In this document: one piece after another, positions 34,930-47,697 of the stretch
Numbering within the stretch: position 1 is the stretch's first letter
How the letters are laid out: every line of letters starts with the position of its first letter
NCBI RefSeq assembly: GCF_037975245.1
Contig: NC_092577.1
Location: forward strand, 35,892,898 to 35,956,897
Length of the DNA stretch: 64,000 nucleotides
Source: Apostichopus japonicus
Taxonomy: Eukaryota > Echinodermata > Holothuroidea > Aspidochirotida > Stichopodidae
Direction of reading: 5' to 3'
Position numbers and translations under genes: made by a program
Notes under the pieces: generated by a model
The model's input: the letters and a program-made list of their open reading frames with translations, nothing else
What the model was told of the DNA's origin: nothing
Databases searched by the model: none

Positions 34930-35610
34930 TACCATATATGGAACAACTACAATGTTGATGGAGCGATATATCAGATTTATGCTGCGACAAAATCATTTAT
35001 AGATAAAGCTGAACCGTTAGATTGCCTTGCGACGGGCATTATCAGTTGGAGAAGAATGCGTGTCTCAAACGTCTTCAATTACACTGAGTTAACAAGTGTA
35101 ATTCCATTGAAAACTTGTTTATGTTCTCAAAGAGATTTTTTGCTGTTCTACAAAATGCTATTCTACAAATAGTAACTATTTCTAGCAAGATAAGTTTTCT
35201 TATACTGTTTCTCTTTTCCTTATCTTTTATATTTTAGTGTTTATACATTTAATAGCCTCTATTTATCGTCCTTCCTTCAGCCATTGTGCTTGAGTGTTTA
35301 GGCAGTTCTGTCTTATATCTGTCGGTTCTATCTGTCGCAGTTAGAGTTGAAATAAGATTACACAACGACCCCTCCGAAAAAAAAAATCGACTTATCATTT
35401 GGCATAATGGTATGGAACAACTACACTGTTGATGGAGCAACATATAAGGTTTATGCTGCAAAATCGTTATAGATCAAGCTGATCTGGTAGATTGCCTTGC
35501 GACGGCATTATCACTTGGAGTAGAATACGTGTCTAAAAACGTCTCCAATTACACTGAGTTAATAAGTGTAATTCAATTGAAAACGTGTTTATGTTCTCAA
35601 AGAGATTTTT
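34930..35610 (+). repeat. Two decayed copies of a ~210-bp ORF-bearing segment
   Basis: Positions about 34930-35135 and 35402-35612 are imperfect direct repeats of each other. Both match 57539-57748 in duplicon B, which holds a 69-residue open frame. In both copies here that frame is damaged by small insertions or deletions. Copy B has only one such segment, so the first one here is an extra copy that replaced local sequence. Function is unknown. Confidence 0.6.
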
Positions 35611-35748
35611 TTCTAAGTCAGTCAAAGCTCTAAGCATTAGCTTTGTTCTTTTTGAACCCTTCACTACATTTAGTGTGTTTGCCTACATTTTGTCTGAGCT
35701 TCTTTTTGTGGATTGCTGATAGCTTTCTCCAAAGATCTTGTACTGTTA

Positions 35749-35778
35749 TGTGTGTGTGTGTGAGAGAGAGAGAGGTAG
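35749..35778. repeat. GT/GA microsatellite
   Basis: TGTGTGTGTGTG followed by AGAGAGAGAGAG. A similar shorter tract lies at about 57878-57900 in copy B. Confidence 0.85.
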
Positions 35779-36951
35779 AGAGGTGGAGAGAGAAGTTGGG
35801 GGAGGGGGGTGGTATCATTTTCTTACCACATGTACGTGGAAAATATTACAAGTAGCTGTAGCCTAAATGTCGCGCATTGCCTTACCGGGAGATTCTTGTT
35901 CCGACTCACTGGTGTTGTTCTCTATATTGCAGGCCATCTGAAATGAATGGTTAAAGAGGAAAAAGCGTGTTCAAATGTTATTTTCAACATGACGTTTCAA
36001 TTACTCCCGAGCCCATCATTGACTCCTAACCTTCACATATATTTAAAATAGTTTGGCATTATGGTCATCAATTGCATTTTAGCCAAAAAAGTACAAAGAC
36101 GGATGTATGAAGAACCTTTTTTGTCGTGCAAATGTGTCTATATTGATATCAAATTTTAAGTTAGTTTAAATTAACATAACATTGTAGTAATTTATTGGTC
36201 GGCAAGTTTATCTACAGATTATTACTCAACACAAAACTGGGATTGAGCAACTGAGGCACATCCATTTAGAAATAGGTCAACTAAAAAACTTTGAAGTAGC
36301 TAATCTGAACTAGAGAGACATTTCTGGTAAGAGTGGTATTCATTGAAACTGCAACTGAACGTGTAAAATCAATTAGATCAGTCAGCGAAACATATTTGAT
36401 TAAGTTTAGAGCTGATATTAGATGGCAGATAACAATTAAGAAGATATTGAGATAAGCTCGAAACATTTAGCTTAACTCAGTTGATCCACAAAAGACAGCA
36501 ACATAAGAAAAATCTTTTTTTGGTAAGAGTGGTTTTTAATGAAACTGAAAGCATTTCTCCGTTTAGGATATTAAAATTTATTCCTGCAATTATTAGCTGG
36601 TGCTATCATCAATTTAACTTAATGGATCATTCTAGAAAGCAAATGTTAAATGGGATATCTTTGCACAATAGTGTTTATAATGAAATTATGTGCAGCTATA
36701 ACTATCTGAAACAATCTTTCCAATTCTCCAGTGAATACAACGTTGTGAATGTTTTTACTCTCTTTGCAATAGTAACAAATAATGATATCGAATAACGTAA
36801 CCACAATGAAGAATGACTTATCGATTGCAATAAAATTTATGTAAAATATTCTATTCACATGATTTTATACTACGATACATGATATTAAATGTACCTCATC
36901 GATATTTTGCCGGGAAGTATTGCTATCTTCATCCGGGTTCTCTGTTTCCAT

Positions 36952-39900
36952 TCCGATTTCGTTCCTCCTTGCTTTCTCTCCACATACGTCCTCCTTTAAT
37001 AATCAACAAAGCAGGATGACTCCAAGTATTAATTATATATTATTACTCCATATTAATTATATTAATCATCACATTGAGCTGACAATAACAATCGTTTCGC
37101 TTGTTTTAATAAATTTATAATCGTTCGAAGGAAATAATTTGAATTGACAGGAAAAGTTAAGGTATAGACTTGGTGTGGGGTTTATTTTGTGTTTTGACTT
37201 TAATTGTTTCAAAATATACGCCAAAAGTATGACAGTATAAGGAAAAAAAACTGTTTTGTCTTTTTCTATCTTCCATTGAAGTAAAACGGACCCATCATTC
37301 CTTGTTATCCTGTTTAATTTAATGAGTCGGTCTTAACAGTGGTTTAGCTCTTCAATATTTTTGGAAGCTTTGTTGTAGAAATGTTGCTGTAACTATACTT
37401 TTACATTAGTTCTGTGACGATGCGTTGTACCCATTAGATGCTAAATATGCTTAAAATTGTCACATTTGTCTGGCATATTGGAAGGCATCAGTACTTTTTT
37501 CCATTTCAAATCTGTTCAACCTACTGGTATTTGTAATACATGTTTTTACTATCATAAAGTAGATTGGTGTCGTTTTGAAGTAGACAAACTGTGTGTGGCG
37601 AAGCGTTAAATATTGCAAAGTAATGTTTCTGTTTTTTTTTTTTTTTTGATGGTATGATTTCTACTTTTACTAGAAAAATAGACAAAGCTTTGTGGAGTAT
37701 ATCTAGTGTCAAAATGTGTGTGTTGCTTCTACGGTGTTTTTAACCAAAGTTAAACTTTAAATTTAAAAGTACTTAGATTGTCACAATTCTTAATAAACAT
37801 GGGTTTTATGGGGCTCGGGTCAATTGCTCTATTGTTTTAAAAGTTATCTTTCCAACATAAATCCGTTTTTTATTTTATCACTAAGGTTAAGACCAGCCAG
37901 GGCGTCAATCCCAATTGAAAAACGGGGCACATAAACGACTCAGCATGGATAAAACTAAAAGAGTGTGCTTTTGTCGGGTGGGGTCCAAGGTCCATCTTAC
38001 GTCCCTTGATGGGTCCAGGGGCAAAGCCCCAGCGCAGGCCATGGGGTGGACTCAGATCTAGAAATCTTCAACTTTACTTCTCTTTGTTAGCTGAAATTGA
38101 TATTTCAGTCATAAACATATTTAACCAAAAGTCACAACTGACAAGTGATTAGTAAAAAACGTATGTATTTACCATTGTGGTGTAACTTTGAGCCTTGAAC
38201 ATGATTAATAAAATTGAAGATAAAACCCAAACAGAAACATTCTTAAACTTTGTACACGGGAATAAAGTCATCTTGTTATACATATATGGTGTCATAAGTA
38301 GAGTTAAATAGTACTATTGGGTATTTGAACACATTCACTTTATCGGAAACATAGAAATCTATAAAATAGCAGAGGTGAGCAGATGAGAATAAAACATACA
38401 ATAACAATGATCTCATAGCGCAATGTTTGAGCTCCTTTGAATGTTCCGGTTCTGACCAAAAACTATTGTTAGACAATGTCCAGGCGAACTACCAACACAC
38501 AGAAAACAATATGTAAAATAATGTTATGTAAATCACGGGTTTTAAAAAAGTACATGGCATTATGTAAATAATACACAACATTCTGTAAAAGTATTCATAT
38601 GCATGCGATTGAGGATTACACAAACTTATTGTAAACATCTACTAAGTCATTTTACATGATAGCAAGTAACTTTTACCAAAGCGTTAACCAAGCGGAAGCA
38701 GAGTTTACATTATACAACACTACTTGTACCAGTTTTTCAAGACATTTATCGTTACTAAATGTACTAGAATTAACCACGGCCATATATACGTGCAAGCCAC
38801 AGTCCGTTACGTACTCAGTGTGCAAAATCCGAAGTTATGTGACATTTAAGCAAAGACAAGATTTTTAGTTCGTTCTTCTAATGTTGTTGTTTCATGTTAC
38901 TCTGTATATAACTAACTGCTCCAATTATTCCTTATTTAACTTGAAGAAACTGTTGGGTGGGAAGGGGGGGGGGGTGACACATATCACAAAGCAAATCGCT
39001 CCTACCACTCTAGCATTACACGATATCAACGGCTGGAGTTATATCTCTGCAAAGTTTGATTAAAAAACGAAGTCCAATGTGGATATGTTGAACATTAATA
39101 TCATCTCTGAAATATGAGCTTGACATTTGTCGATGCAGAGATCACATGGCAATGGTATTCGTTGCATTGGCCAGCTAAGAATTAAGAAGTAAAGGTTGCA
39201 AATTTTGAAAAACTTCCCAAGGTTCTATTATATGAAATATAATAAGAATCGATTTCAAAGAGAATTCATTAACCTTCTTAGGTGAAATTAACTTAACAGA
39301 ATTTTATTTATTCGGAATTCACTCTTAAAGATTTTAACTGTAAAGTTATATATTCACTTGTCACCTAGCCTTCACGTGTGACTCTAACAGGTATCACTCC
39401 TAGGATCGACAACGCGCCATTTGTTATCTAGTTACAAAGTGTTTCCTTCAGTTAATTAATGCTGTTTATTATTATTCTGAATAATAATAATAAAAATAAT
39501 ATGCTATATGCTAATAAACACAAAATGTAGCTAAGAGTTAATAACAGTCCACGGCGTTTATCACTGGATAATGCAGGGAAACGGAGTACAACTCAAGTAA
39601 TACACGCGGCCGTAGGTCGAGTGCATCGAACGATAGGGTTATATCGCCGTGAGTGCATTACGTTACGTTCATTGACTTGTACTATGGATACGTACTTAGT
39701 ATAGTACACTATACATACTACGCCAATTATATAGTTACTTTCGTAAACACAATTCCACCAGTAAAAAGATTAGTTAACTTTTCCAGTACTATGGCTTCAA
39801 TGACTTGAATTTATCAGACGTTTATTGTTGCTTTGAAACGTCCACTTCTTGAATACATTTTGTATTTTGATCAGTAACATCATTCATGGACCTAGTAGCA

Positions 39901-40530
39901 GTTAGACGTTACGTAAGTGTTAATATCGACGTCACAGTGTTGTGACATTGGCTTGCCAACTAGTATAACTGTCATTCGTTGTTTCGATTCCTTCAATCGC
40001 TGCTCTTAGGTTACTATTACTAACATTACGCATATTTGGGCTTGAAGTCCGCTTATAACGCAATATTATTAATAACATCAATGCCAGCGTTGCTAAATGA
40101 GGTAAGCGTTGTTGATCGCACCCTTGTCAGTATACTTCAGGCTGAAACTTTGCTTTCTCAGAAAGTTTGGCATAATAATTACCAAGTGGTGTTTACACAG
40201 AAGGGCTTGTTACTATATCATATTTGATCTGATTCCTTTGCTTCGAACTAGCTTAGGCAGATTGGAGGTAGGATTGGAATCAAGTTTGCCGAGATACATT
40301 GTTCTCAACTTATTTTCATTCACCGGTGAGATTACCGTACATTATCCGTAGGTTTACGAACGATCAGCTGAGGAGCACAGACCAATCAGATTCGAGAAGT
40401 TTGAACAATTATGATTAAACATTGAATAAGAATTATCAGACATTGATTCGTGCTGTCGTTTAGCTGTTTCACATTATGAATACTTTTGAATTCTGATCGA
40501 TGTGAAGAGTGAAGTAAATATCAAACTTAC
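36952..40530 (-). other. Intron/5' region of GTPase copy A
   Basis: Between the first coding exon and a candidate 5' non-coding exon. Exon 1 probably begins at 36993, after a conserved acceptor TGATTATTAAAG, leaving 42 nt of 5' untranslated sequence. The rest aligns with 59090-63008 but has no recognisable coding sequence. The block 38430-38815 is unrelated to the sequence at the matching place in copy B. Confidence 0.55.
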
Positions 40531-40600
40531 CTGTAATGCTATTATCGATGAGCGAGATTTTCCATTGCAGATACAGCCAGGATTTGAACGCTGGAAATAT
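40531..40600 (-). other. Candidate 5' non-coding exon, GTPase copy A
   Basis: On the minus strand a conserved block ends in GCATTACAG followed by GTAAGTTTG, a strong donor. The same block and donor occur in copy B. The only ATG inside opens a 7-codon frame, so it would be untranslated. The 5' boundary is unknown. The call depends on conservation and the donor alone. Confidence 0.4.
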
Positions 40601-40803
40601 GGCGTTGTCTGATTCAGACCGTCAAATGTCAAATTCTTCGGCAAGTGGATTCTTATATGAGGATGCTTATCTGTGGTATTTTAATTAGTTGCAGTGGGTT
40701 ACAATCAAAAAGTCAGTTTCCTTCGTCAACGCAACTTAAACTGCATGAATATTCAGATGATATTAGCTATGGGAATAATATGTTTACCCAAACTGGTATA
40801 CTT

Positions 40804-41117
40804 AACCTTATAAGGATACCGTTGCTGCTGCTGGGTCCTACAAATGCTATCAGCAAATCATATCCATTGTTTGTAACCAGCAGTAAAGTTCAGATTACCT
40901 AATATGTGCATAAAATATATCGCCGGTCATCGTCACCAGCAGTTACTTTAGTGAGGTGAAGAGGTTTACATAACCTTATTAGGATACGGTTGCTGCTGCT
41001 GGGTCCTGCAAATGCTATCAGCAAATCATATCCATTGTTTGTAACCAGCAGTAAAGTTCAGATTACCTAATATGTGCATAAAATTGACCGCGGGTCATCG
41101 TCACCAGCAATTACTGT
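40804..41117. repeat. ~168-bp tandem repeat at end of duplicon A
   Basis: Two adjacent copies, starting near 40804 and 40972 with AACCTTAT and AGGATAC(C/G)GTTGC. They are matched by two copies of about 172 bp in duplicon B. The doubling therefore predates or accompanied the large duplication. Confidence 0.85.
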
Positions 41118-41929
41118 CTACCAGAACAAACAAACTACAGCACTTCAGATAACCATAGCTATTTTGGTCAAGAATTTTAGAAACTCAAGTACATGCCGTC
41201 TCAAGGACCAAGCCTCGTAGCCATCACACAATATTAACATCCAAAGTCAGATTCAATTACGACTTTTTTAAAGAAGTGTTGAGGTACAACGATACAATTT
41301 CAAAATGTTAATGTCGACACTTAGTGGTAAACTATCATATGTTCGACAGTATTTTTTCTTATTACATTATAAGCTTTTACAGGGATAACAATATTTACAA
41401 ATGTTTATATTTAAAGTCAACAATTCGAGACAAACAGACAAAATTTGGATTTAGTACGGTAAGATTTCGACTTAAACACCCAATTACGAGAGAAAATGTC
41501 GAGATTCAAGAAGGAACCCCGAAGTATTTATATGACATGTCGACAATTCGAGCCGAGACGTCGGAAATTCCAGAGGGTCACAATATGATCTCAGCCCTTA
41601 AGTTTGTAAACTTTCCTAGGCCATTGTCAAAATCTTATGGTTACATGAAAACTGACCTTCCGTCTGTTTTTTAGCAATAAACCAGAATAATTTGGTCTTG
41701 TTCCTTGTTTTGAATATACAATGTGTACAACACGACTAGCGTGGTCGAGTGTGACGAAAAATACCGTAAAGTTTTCAAGCGGAAAATGCTGAATATGCGA
41801 ATTTCTTTCATACAAATTACTGCTGGTCCCGAACAGTTCGGATAAACTGGCTTTCACTGCATATATGAAATAAGGTCCTTGTACTCCGTAAGACAAAACT
41901 TCATACTATACAACCAACATATATGTCAG
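41118..41929. other. Spacer between duplicons, no recognised gene
   Basis: AT-rich sequence with a 116-codon frame at 41324-41674. It has no domain I recognise and no matching copy elsewhere in the window. Confidence 0.4.
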
Positions 41930-42360
41930 GGGCGTCGGAGCCGGTACTATTATAATATCGGAAATAAAGGTTGCCGGGTGCCTTGGGGTGCATTATATGC
42001 AATATTATTTACTGTATATACTGATGAAATTAGTTCAAACTCACACATTTCTGTTACAAAATATGCCGATGATACTGCTGTATCATGCACAAGTCCTACG
42101 AGCGCTGTTGAAACTGACCAATGAAATTTTCAGTGTTCTGTAAATGACATAGATACAAAATGTGACCGCAAGACTTTATTGCGTAACCCCAAAAATAAAG
42201 GAAATTTGTTTTTGAAAATAAAACCATAAAACATGAAGGTCTCATTCTATCAAGATCGCAACGTATTATTATTGAGGGAGCTGAGGTGGCTAGAACCTCC
42301 AAAACTGAGTACTTGGAGTATACGTCGACGACAGTTTGACCTTTTCTTCAGTGCAAACCA
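41930..42360 (+). mobile_element. LINE reverse-transcriptase remnant
   Basis: A frame around 41956-42122 reads like a non-LTR reverse transcriptase: a G-x-P-x-G-like turn, LFTVYTDEISS and the catalytic KYADDTAV motif. A second frame near 42230-42330 reads IIIEGAEVARTSKTEYLEY, matching the conserved region after the catalytic motif. Frame changes and stops show it is dead. The 5' part is missing. Confidence 0.75.
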
Positions 42361-42479
42361 TCAAGGTATTGAAAAAAAGTATATTACAAAGTATCTAGTG
42401 TGGCTTACGTTGTGTGGCTTTGATATGACAGATATTGAATCTTTCATTAAAAGTCTAAACTGCTGGGTAAAACGGTATT

Positions 42480-43598
42480 TAGCCCCTCAGAGAGAAAACT
42501 TGAAAATATTTTTTGATTTGTACCTAAAACGGTTCGGTGGTGCTTTCTTTTTAAATGTAATTTCAATAAGGAGGCATTTTCTTGTATTTCTAATATTTTT
42601 TGCAGAGAAGTGTGTGAGGCTTGGGCTGAGTTTAATTTTTATCATCCAGACAGTAATTATGGTAATGAAATCATTTTAACAACAGTCATATATTGGTTAA
42701 CAATAAAGGAATTAGTATCATCTTTAAAATCACAGAACAATTCATGTGTAAGATTTCATTAAAAATGATGGCTCGGTGATTCCATATAACACGTTTCAAG
42801 CGAAAATATATATTCGAAACTTTCCTTTTTCTTCATATTTTGGGATTATTCACGCCATTCCTAGTTATTGGAGGGGGACCTTGATTCTGTTTTGCTCCCA
42901 GTGAGTGAAAATAACTTTAATATGTACATGCGCACACATAAAATAACCACAAATGTTTATAATAAGCTAATTACCGGTCTATGCACGCCCCGTCGTCTAT
43001 TATGAAATGGCAAGCTATGAATTTTCCAGTGAAAATAGATTGGAATAAGATTTTTAGGCTGCCTTATACGGCTGTGATTGACCCCAAAGTAGCATATCTA
43101 CAATTGCGTTTTCTACGTTGCAATTTAGGCATAAATAGCTTGCTTTATAAAATGAAAATGGTCAATTCTCCACTTTGTTCATTTTGCAAGAATGCCAGTG
43201 AAACACTAATACATTTTTTTCATAATTGTAGTCACGTTGAGCGATTCTGGGAGGCAGTGAATTCAAATTGCATTAAAATTAATTATACTTTTAATTTTAC
43301 CGATATTTGTTTGGTGATTTTGGTGATATGGATAATCCTGTGAACTTCTTAATGTTGCATGCTAAAAAGTATTTTTATGCTTGTAGGTTGAATAACAAAA
43401 TCCCAGATGTGAACGAATTTAATTGTAAGCTTCGCTTTCAACTTTTCCTTCACCATTTCATTTCTAAGCAAAACAACAATTTATGTAACCTTAACGACTT
43501 CTATGATTTCTTTATGTAAGCTTCTTATGTAAGTCTTTTAGCTGATTCTTTTTTATTATGTGTTACGGGTTTGTAAATAAATAAATTGGAAAAAACAC
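42480..43598 (+). mobile_element. LINE C-terminal remnant with zf-RVT motif
   Basis: Broken frames read AWAEFNFYHP, PYNTFQAK and, at 42981-43343, an intact stretch ending in SPLCSFCKNASETLIHFFHNC, typical of the zinc-binding region after the reverse transcriptase of L1/Tx1-type LINEs. A further frame, 43307-43519, continues with NFLMLHAKKYFYACR. The tail TGTAAATAAATAAATTGG ends near 43585. It differs in type from the remnant just upstream, so two elements seem to be juxtaposed. Confidence 0.8.
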
Positions 43599-46500
43599 AT
43601 TATGCGACAGTACATTTTTAACAAAGTCGGAAACTGTTGTTAATAACATACTCGACTTGTGGAATTAAATGTTCCCAAAGTCAAAATGTGGTGCAACATA
43701 TATATTGCATTGCGTGTTATATTTACTCGTGTATTTACCATTTATGTTCATCGACAGGTTTACCCAAATGAATCACCCGATACACATAGAGAACACAGTT
43801 GCTGCTGTGAATCTTACAGTTTTGTACGTGCACAGTGGAAACTGGATCGTGTTATAATTCGGCAGCATGTGCTATTGGGATTGCAGTAAGAACTGAGGTA
43901 ATGTGAAATTCCAACAAATCCAGTTGTTGTTTTGGGATTTGTTGGAATTACAAATATCCACGGTTCCTATTGTAAACTTAATACCATTATATTTGTCAGC
44001 ACGATCCAGTTTATACGTCATTTGTAAACAGGGGTCTAAAATTGCCTCAATATATCCAATTTGTGCACCACAAGTACTTGCATTCCTGATTTTAAGCATG
44101 CTAGCCAGAAAAAAACAGATCCTGATTGGTAACATATCAATAAAAGGGTTATCCTGCTGCTTTTGGCACTTTTTACTAAGAACAACTCTCTGGTGGTTTG
44201 ATATAGACTCCCACTGGAGTATGCCACCTTAAACATATATGTCATTTAAGGGGCAACAAACTTGGCTCTCTTTCAGAAGGCGGTTAGGTTGGAAAGCATT
44301 CACTTAGATGCCGTCATTTACAAGTGAAGGCATGGAAGGCGAGGGTTTCGATTAATTACAGTCACAATTCCTGAAAGAGAAGTAAAATCTGTTTCCACTT
44401 GAATGACCAGTTCGATCTGAACGTGCATCATTGTTCACAGGTTCAGTCAAAAACATAACTACATTTACTGCATCATAGCCAAGGTAAGAATTAAACGTCA
44501 AGCAAAATTATTCATTATCAGTAGAAGTAAAGAAAAATGTGGTCACAGATATCCTTACTGATTGAAACCCTCAACTCTCTTAAAACTAATTGGAACATTT
44601 TGCATTTAAATACCCTCTATTTAATCAACATTTATATCCATGTGCCCGGGGGAAACATAACAACCACCCTTCGCCACCACCTCATTACGAAAGAAGTGTT
44701 TGCGTCGCCGATTGAAGACGTTATTACTTCAAAATATTTTTTAACGACTAATGATAGATTTTCGACGTTGTTAATTCCACATTTTTCATGTATAACTTCC
44801 ACGATTTGAAATTAAAATTTATAGCGTGTAATTCACGACAATATATTAGAAGTATAAGTTCAGTCAGTTACTAACTCAAGAAAACTGCAAATATCATAGT
44901 GATTGTTTTTCATATTTGTAACAGCGAAGTATTTAAGTAAGTAAGGTATTCTGAATATGATGTTCATGACTTGCACGGTTTGAAATATCAATTTGTTCTT
45001 GAATAAAAGAAAAATGAAGAGGAATAGTGTTAATATAAGCTTCCAATTGTATTTCATAAATCATAAATTGTGTATTCCATTTTATACTGAATCGTACTAA
45101 CATGATAAACTCTGAGTTATATCATTTATTCCATAGTTATGAGATATTAACGGTAATCTAATTGATTCCTTATGTCACGTGATCAGCATGTAATTTTGTT
45201 CCTGTCGAATATTTACCAAGAGCAAACGAAGCGTTAATAATATTGCTGGTTTACACCTGAAGGTCTTTGACCAGAATAAGAAATTTAGGTCACAAAGTAT
45301 AACTTTACATGATTTGAAATTAAACTTAGCATTGCAATTGACAAGAATATATTGAAAAGTTCAAAAAGTTATTATCTCAAGCAAACTGCATATCAAAGAG
45401 CAAACAAGCCGTAAACGCCTGGAATATCATATAAAGCTGTAAATGAATACAAAACAGCTTCAGATGTCAAATATTGCTTGTTTACAACTGAAGGTCTTTA
45501 ACCAGAATAAGGAACTTACATCACAAAATCGTGGAAACTTAGTCATTTCTGAATTGCCAGGGTCTTGTGCTAATATACAGCTCAGTTTATGACCAAATTT
45601 TTAGGCAATTCAATGATCATGGTATTTGCCACTGTGGTAAAATTTGAGCCCTTGATGAGAGCCGTTGGCGTTGTTGTTAGGCCGGATTAAACAGACGGTG
45701 AAATGGACATCCCTGTGCATGATCTACGAAGGTGACACGGAACCTTTGTTCGGACTGTACACACTCCACACCTTAGTAATGTAAGCTGTCAAAAGTGAAA
45801 GATGACGTAAGCCGTCATGGTAGGGATCGGTTTGTATATGTTAATAATGCAAAGCAAATTGCAGGTTTATTCAGGTCTTTATGTGTGTTACAGCTTACAA
45901 ATGTTATAAAAGGAATGCAATGCATCCAAAAATATCGTACTTGCAATAATACTGACCCAGACATTTTGTGTAGTGTACAGTGGATACAACAAATACTGAT
46001 TGCATTATTCAGACATTTTTTCATATGTAATATACCTTTCAATTGAAAAAAAATATCACTGAAATACGTCACAAGTATCTTCAGAATATGTTGATACTTC
46101 AAGTAAGACCATTATCCTAAATTGAATTATAACAGAAGTTAATAATTGAGAGATATTGTAAAATATACCCTGAAACGCTTTAATTTTACGAGTTAAGGAG
46201 GTTATTATGATGGTTATTTCCCGTAGATAACTGTATGCTTGTTAAAAAACGCGCTAAGAATTCGTTCCTTTGCTAATGAATTGTTGCACTTTTCGATGGA
46301 GATATGATAGACAGCCCCGTTTACATTCACAGCATGGTTCATCACCTTACACCTCACGTAACAGAGCAAGATGTAAAGAGGTGATTGAATAGCTACAGGA
46401 ACGTCTTGAACCATTGGGCTACTGTCTCGAAGTCTTCTTTGTTGTACTCCTTGCTCTGAGGCTCTAGTTCAAGTGAGAACATATATATCTGATGGGATCT

Positions 46501-47697
46501 GTTGCCTGATTAATATCAACAAATTCAACTTGATATGCACCTTAACCTTAGTTAGGCATAAATGTAATGGTCTATCCAAAAGTAAAATTCATTTTTATGA
46601 CAAACGAATGGTTTTTCTTCGCATATATCATTTCATGTGGATGGAATTGGTGTGTTATTATATTTTCACTGAAGCTTATTGATTCAAACCTAATATGGGG
46701 ACACATTAGTACCGATATTCGTCAAAGTTGATTGGGTCCTAGCGTATACTTTTGGTGCATCGCCATATTATATGTCTTTTCAGAACCTTCGAACTTCAAG
46801 AGTATTCGAACTTGATGAGGATCCTGTCCATCCAAGGCAATGACATCTTCCAGTAAAACGTTTGGCATATCTTATCAAATTTCAAAATGTAAGACCGTTG
46901 ACCTGAGAACAAGGAAGCTTCGCACGACTTCTGTTCACCGTCATGTTATTAGATTCTAGTTTACAACGCTACAAAGGATCGTGATGAGTGTAATTAATAG
47001 TTCTATACATAACGAAAACGTATTTACAAATGTTCTTTAAAATGTTCGTAAATGCCAACAATACAGAATTCTTAGTACAATTGGCTAGTAGTAGTTTATG
47101 TGAACAGAAAGGCTTAACAAAAACTTTCAGAAATAACATAGCCAGTTTCCACAAATTAAGAAATGCTGATGAAGAAATATAATTAATAAATATATTATGA
47201 ATATGTTCGTTGCGCTCTAACTTTGGCTATTGTGCTCTAACTGGAAGTCTTTCAATTATGTTCACAACTATAACTCAATTTTGAGGCTATGCGATGGGCG
47301 GTCATAGTATATATTTTCCCTCTCATATGAAACGTTCTAAATGGACGAAGAGATAAAAGATAGCTCTTCCGAAGATAGATCAGAATCTTCAGGTAACTTC
47401 TTTCAAAGCTCGACATTATTACCTTGTAGTTTATTTGTTATTTGTTTTGGGTGAGGAATAGGGATCATTCGAAGAGTTAGGTGTCTCATTAGTAAATGCA
47501 GTATTGTAGATGCCTATGTCGTGATGTTTGTTGACCTTTTTTATTGTTATGGTAACGTTATGTGATAAAAGGTGCTCCTAGGGACCTTCACAACCACATG
47601 TCAAGTAATTCTTAACGAAATCTTCACGTGACACGCCCTCTGGTCGTGTATACATATCCATGTTAATTATTACAAGTATGTACTGAGTAAACATGCT
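43599..47697. other. Spacer, no recognised gene
   Basis: No recognisable protein. Positions about 44797-44900 and 45301-45400 are diverged direct repeats, as are about 45245-45300 and 45475-45535, suggesting an old repeated unit. Near 45612-45650 there is weak similarity to duplicon sequence at 38170. A possible small acidic exon lies at 47341-47391 on the plus strand. Confidence 0.4.

Larger units (their letters stand above)
27426..36951 (-). pseudogene. GVIN/VLIG-type very large GTPase, copy A (frameshifted)
   Basis: Coding exons are 36951-36895, 35937-35886 and 32103-27426 in transcript order. The first two encode a short acidic N-terminus (METENPDEDS..., MACNIENNTSE...). The splice phases match the large exon, whose first codon is completed across the junction. 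The large exon reads openly to a stop at 28495-28493, because one base present in copy B is missing near 28528. A second frame, 28538-27426, carries the normal C-terminal end. Otherwise the protein follows copy B: a GIQSSGKST P-loop, RCTRG, DTEG and the cysteine/histidine-rich C-terminal region. As read, the product would be about 1239 residues and lack that end. It is a young pseudogene, a truncated allele, or an assembly error. Intron 2 holds nested hAT MITEs. Confidence 0.88.
24751..41117. repeat. Duplicon A (direct duplication, copy with broken GTPase)
   Basis: From GTAAGGATTACCTCAATGC at 24751 to TTACTGT at 41117 the sequence aligns collinearly with 49004-63603, in the same orientation. 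Similarity includes coding exons, introns and both flanks. Copy A is about 1.8 kb longer, largely from MITE insertions at 32349-33872 and 34340-34713 and extra segments near 25860-25990 and 27066-27230. Both copies end in two tandem units of about 170 bp. Confidence 0.93.

Noticed and set aside
36481-36795. 104-codon plus-strand frame in duplicon A
   Set aside because: The matching sequence in duplicon B (58597 onward) has frame-breaking differences, so it is not conserved as coding.
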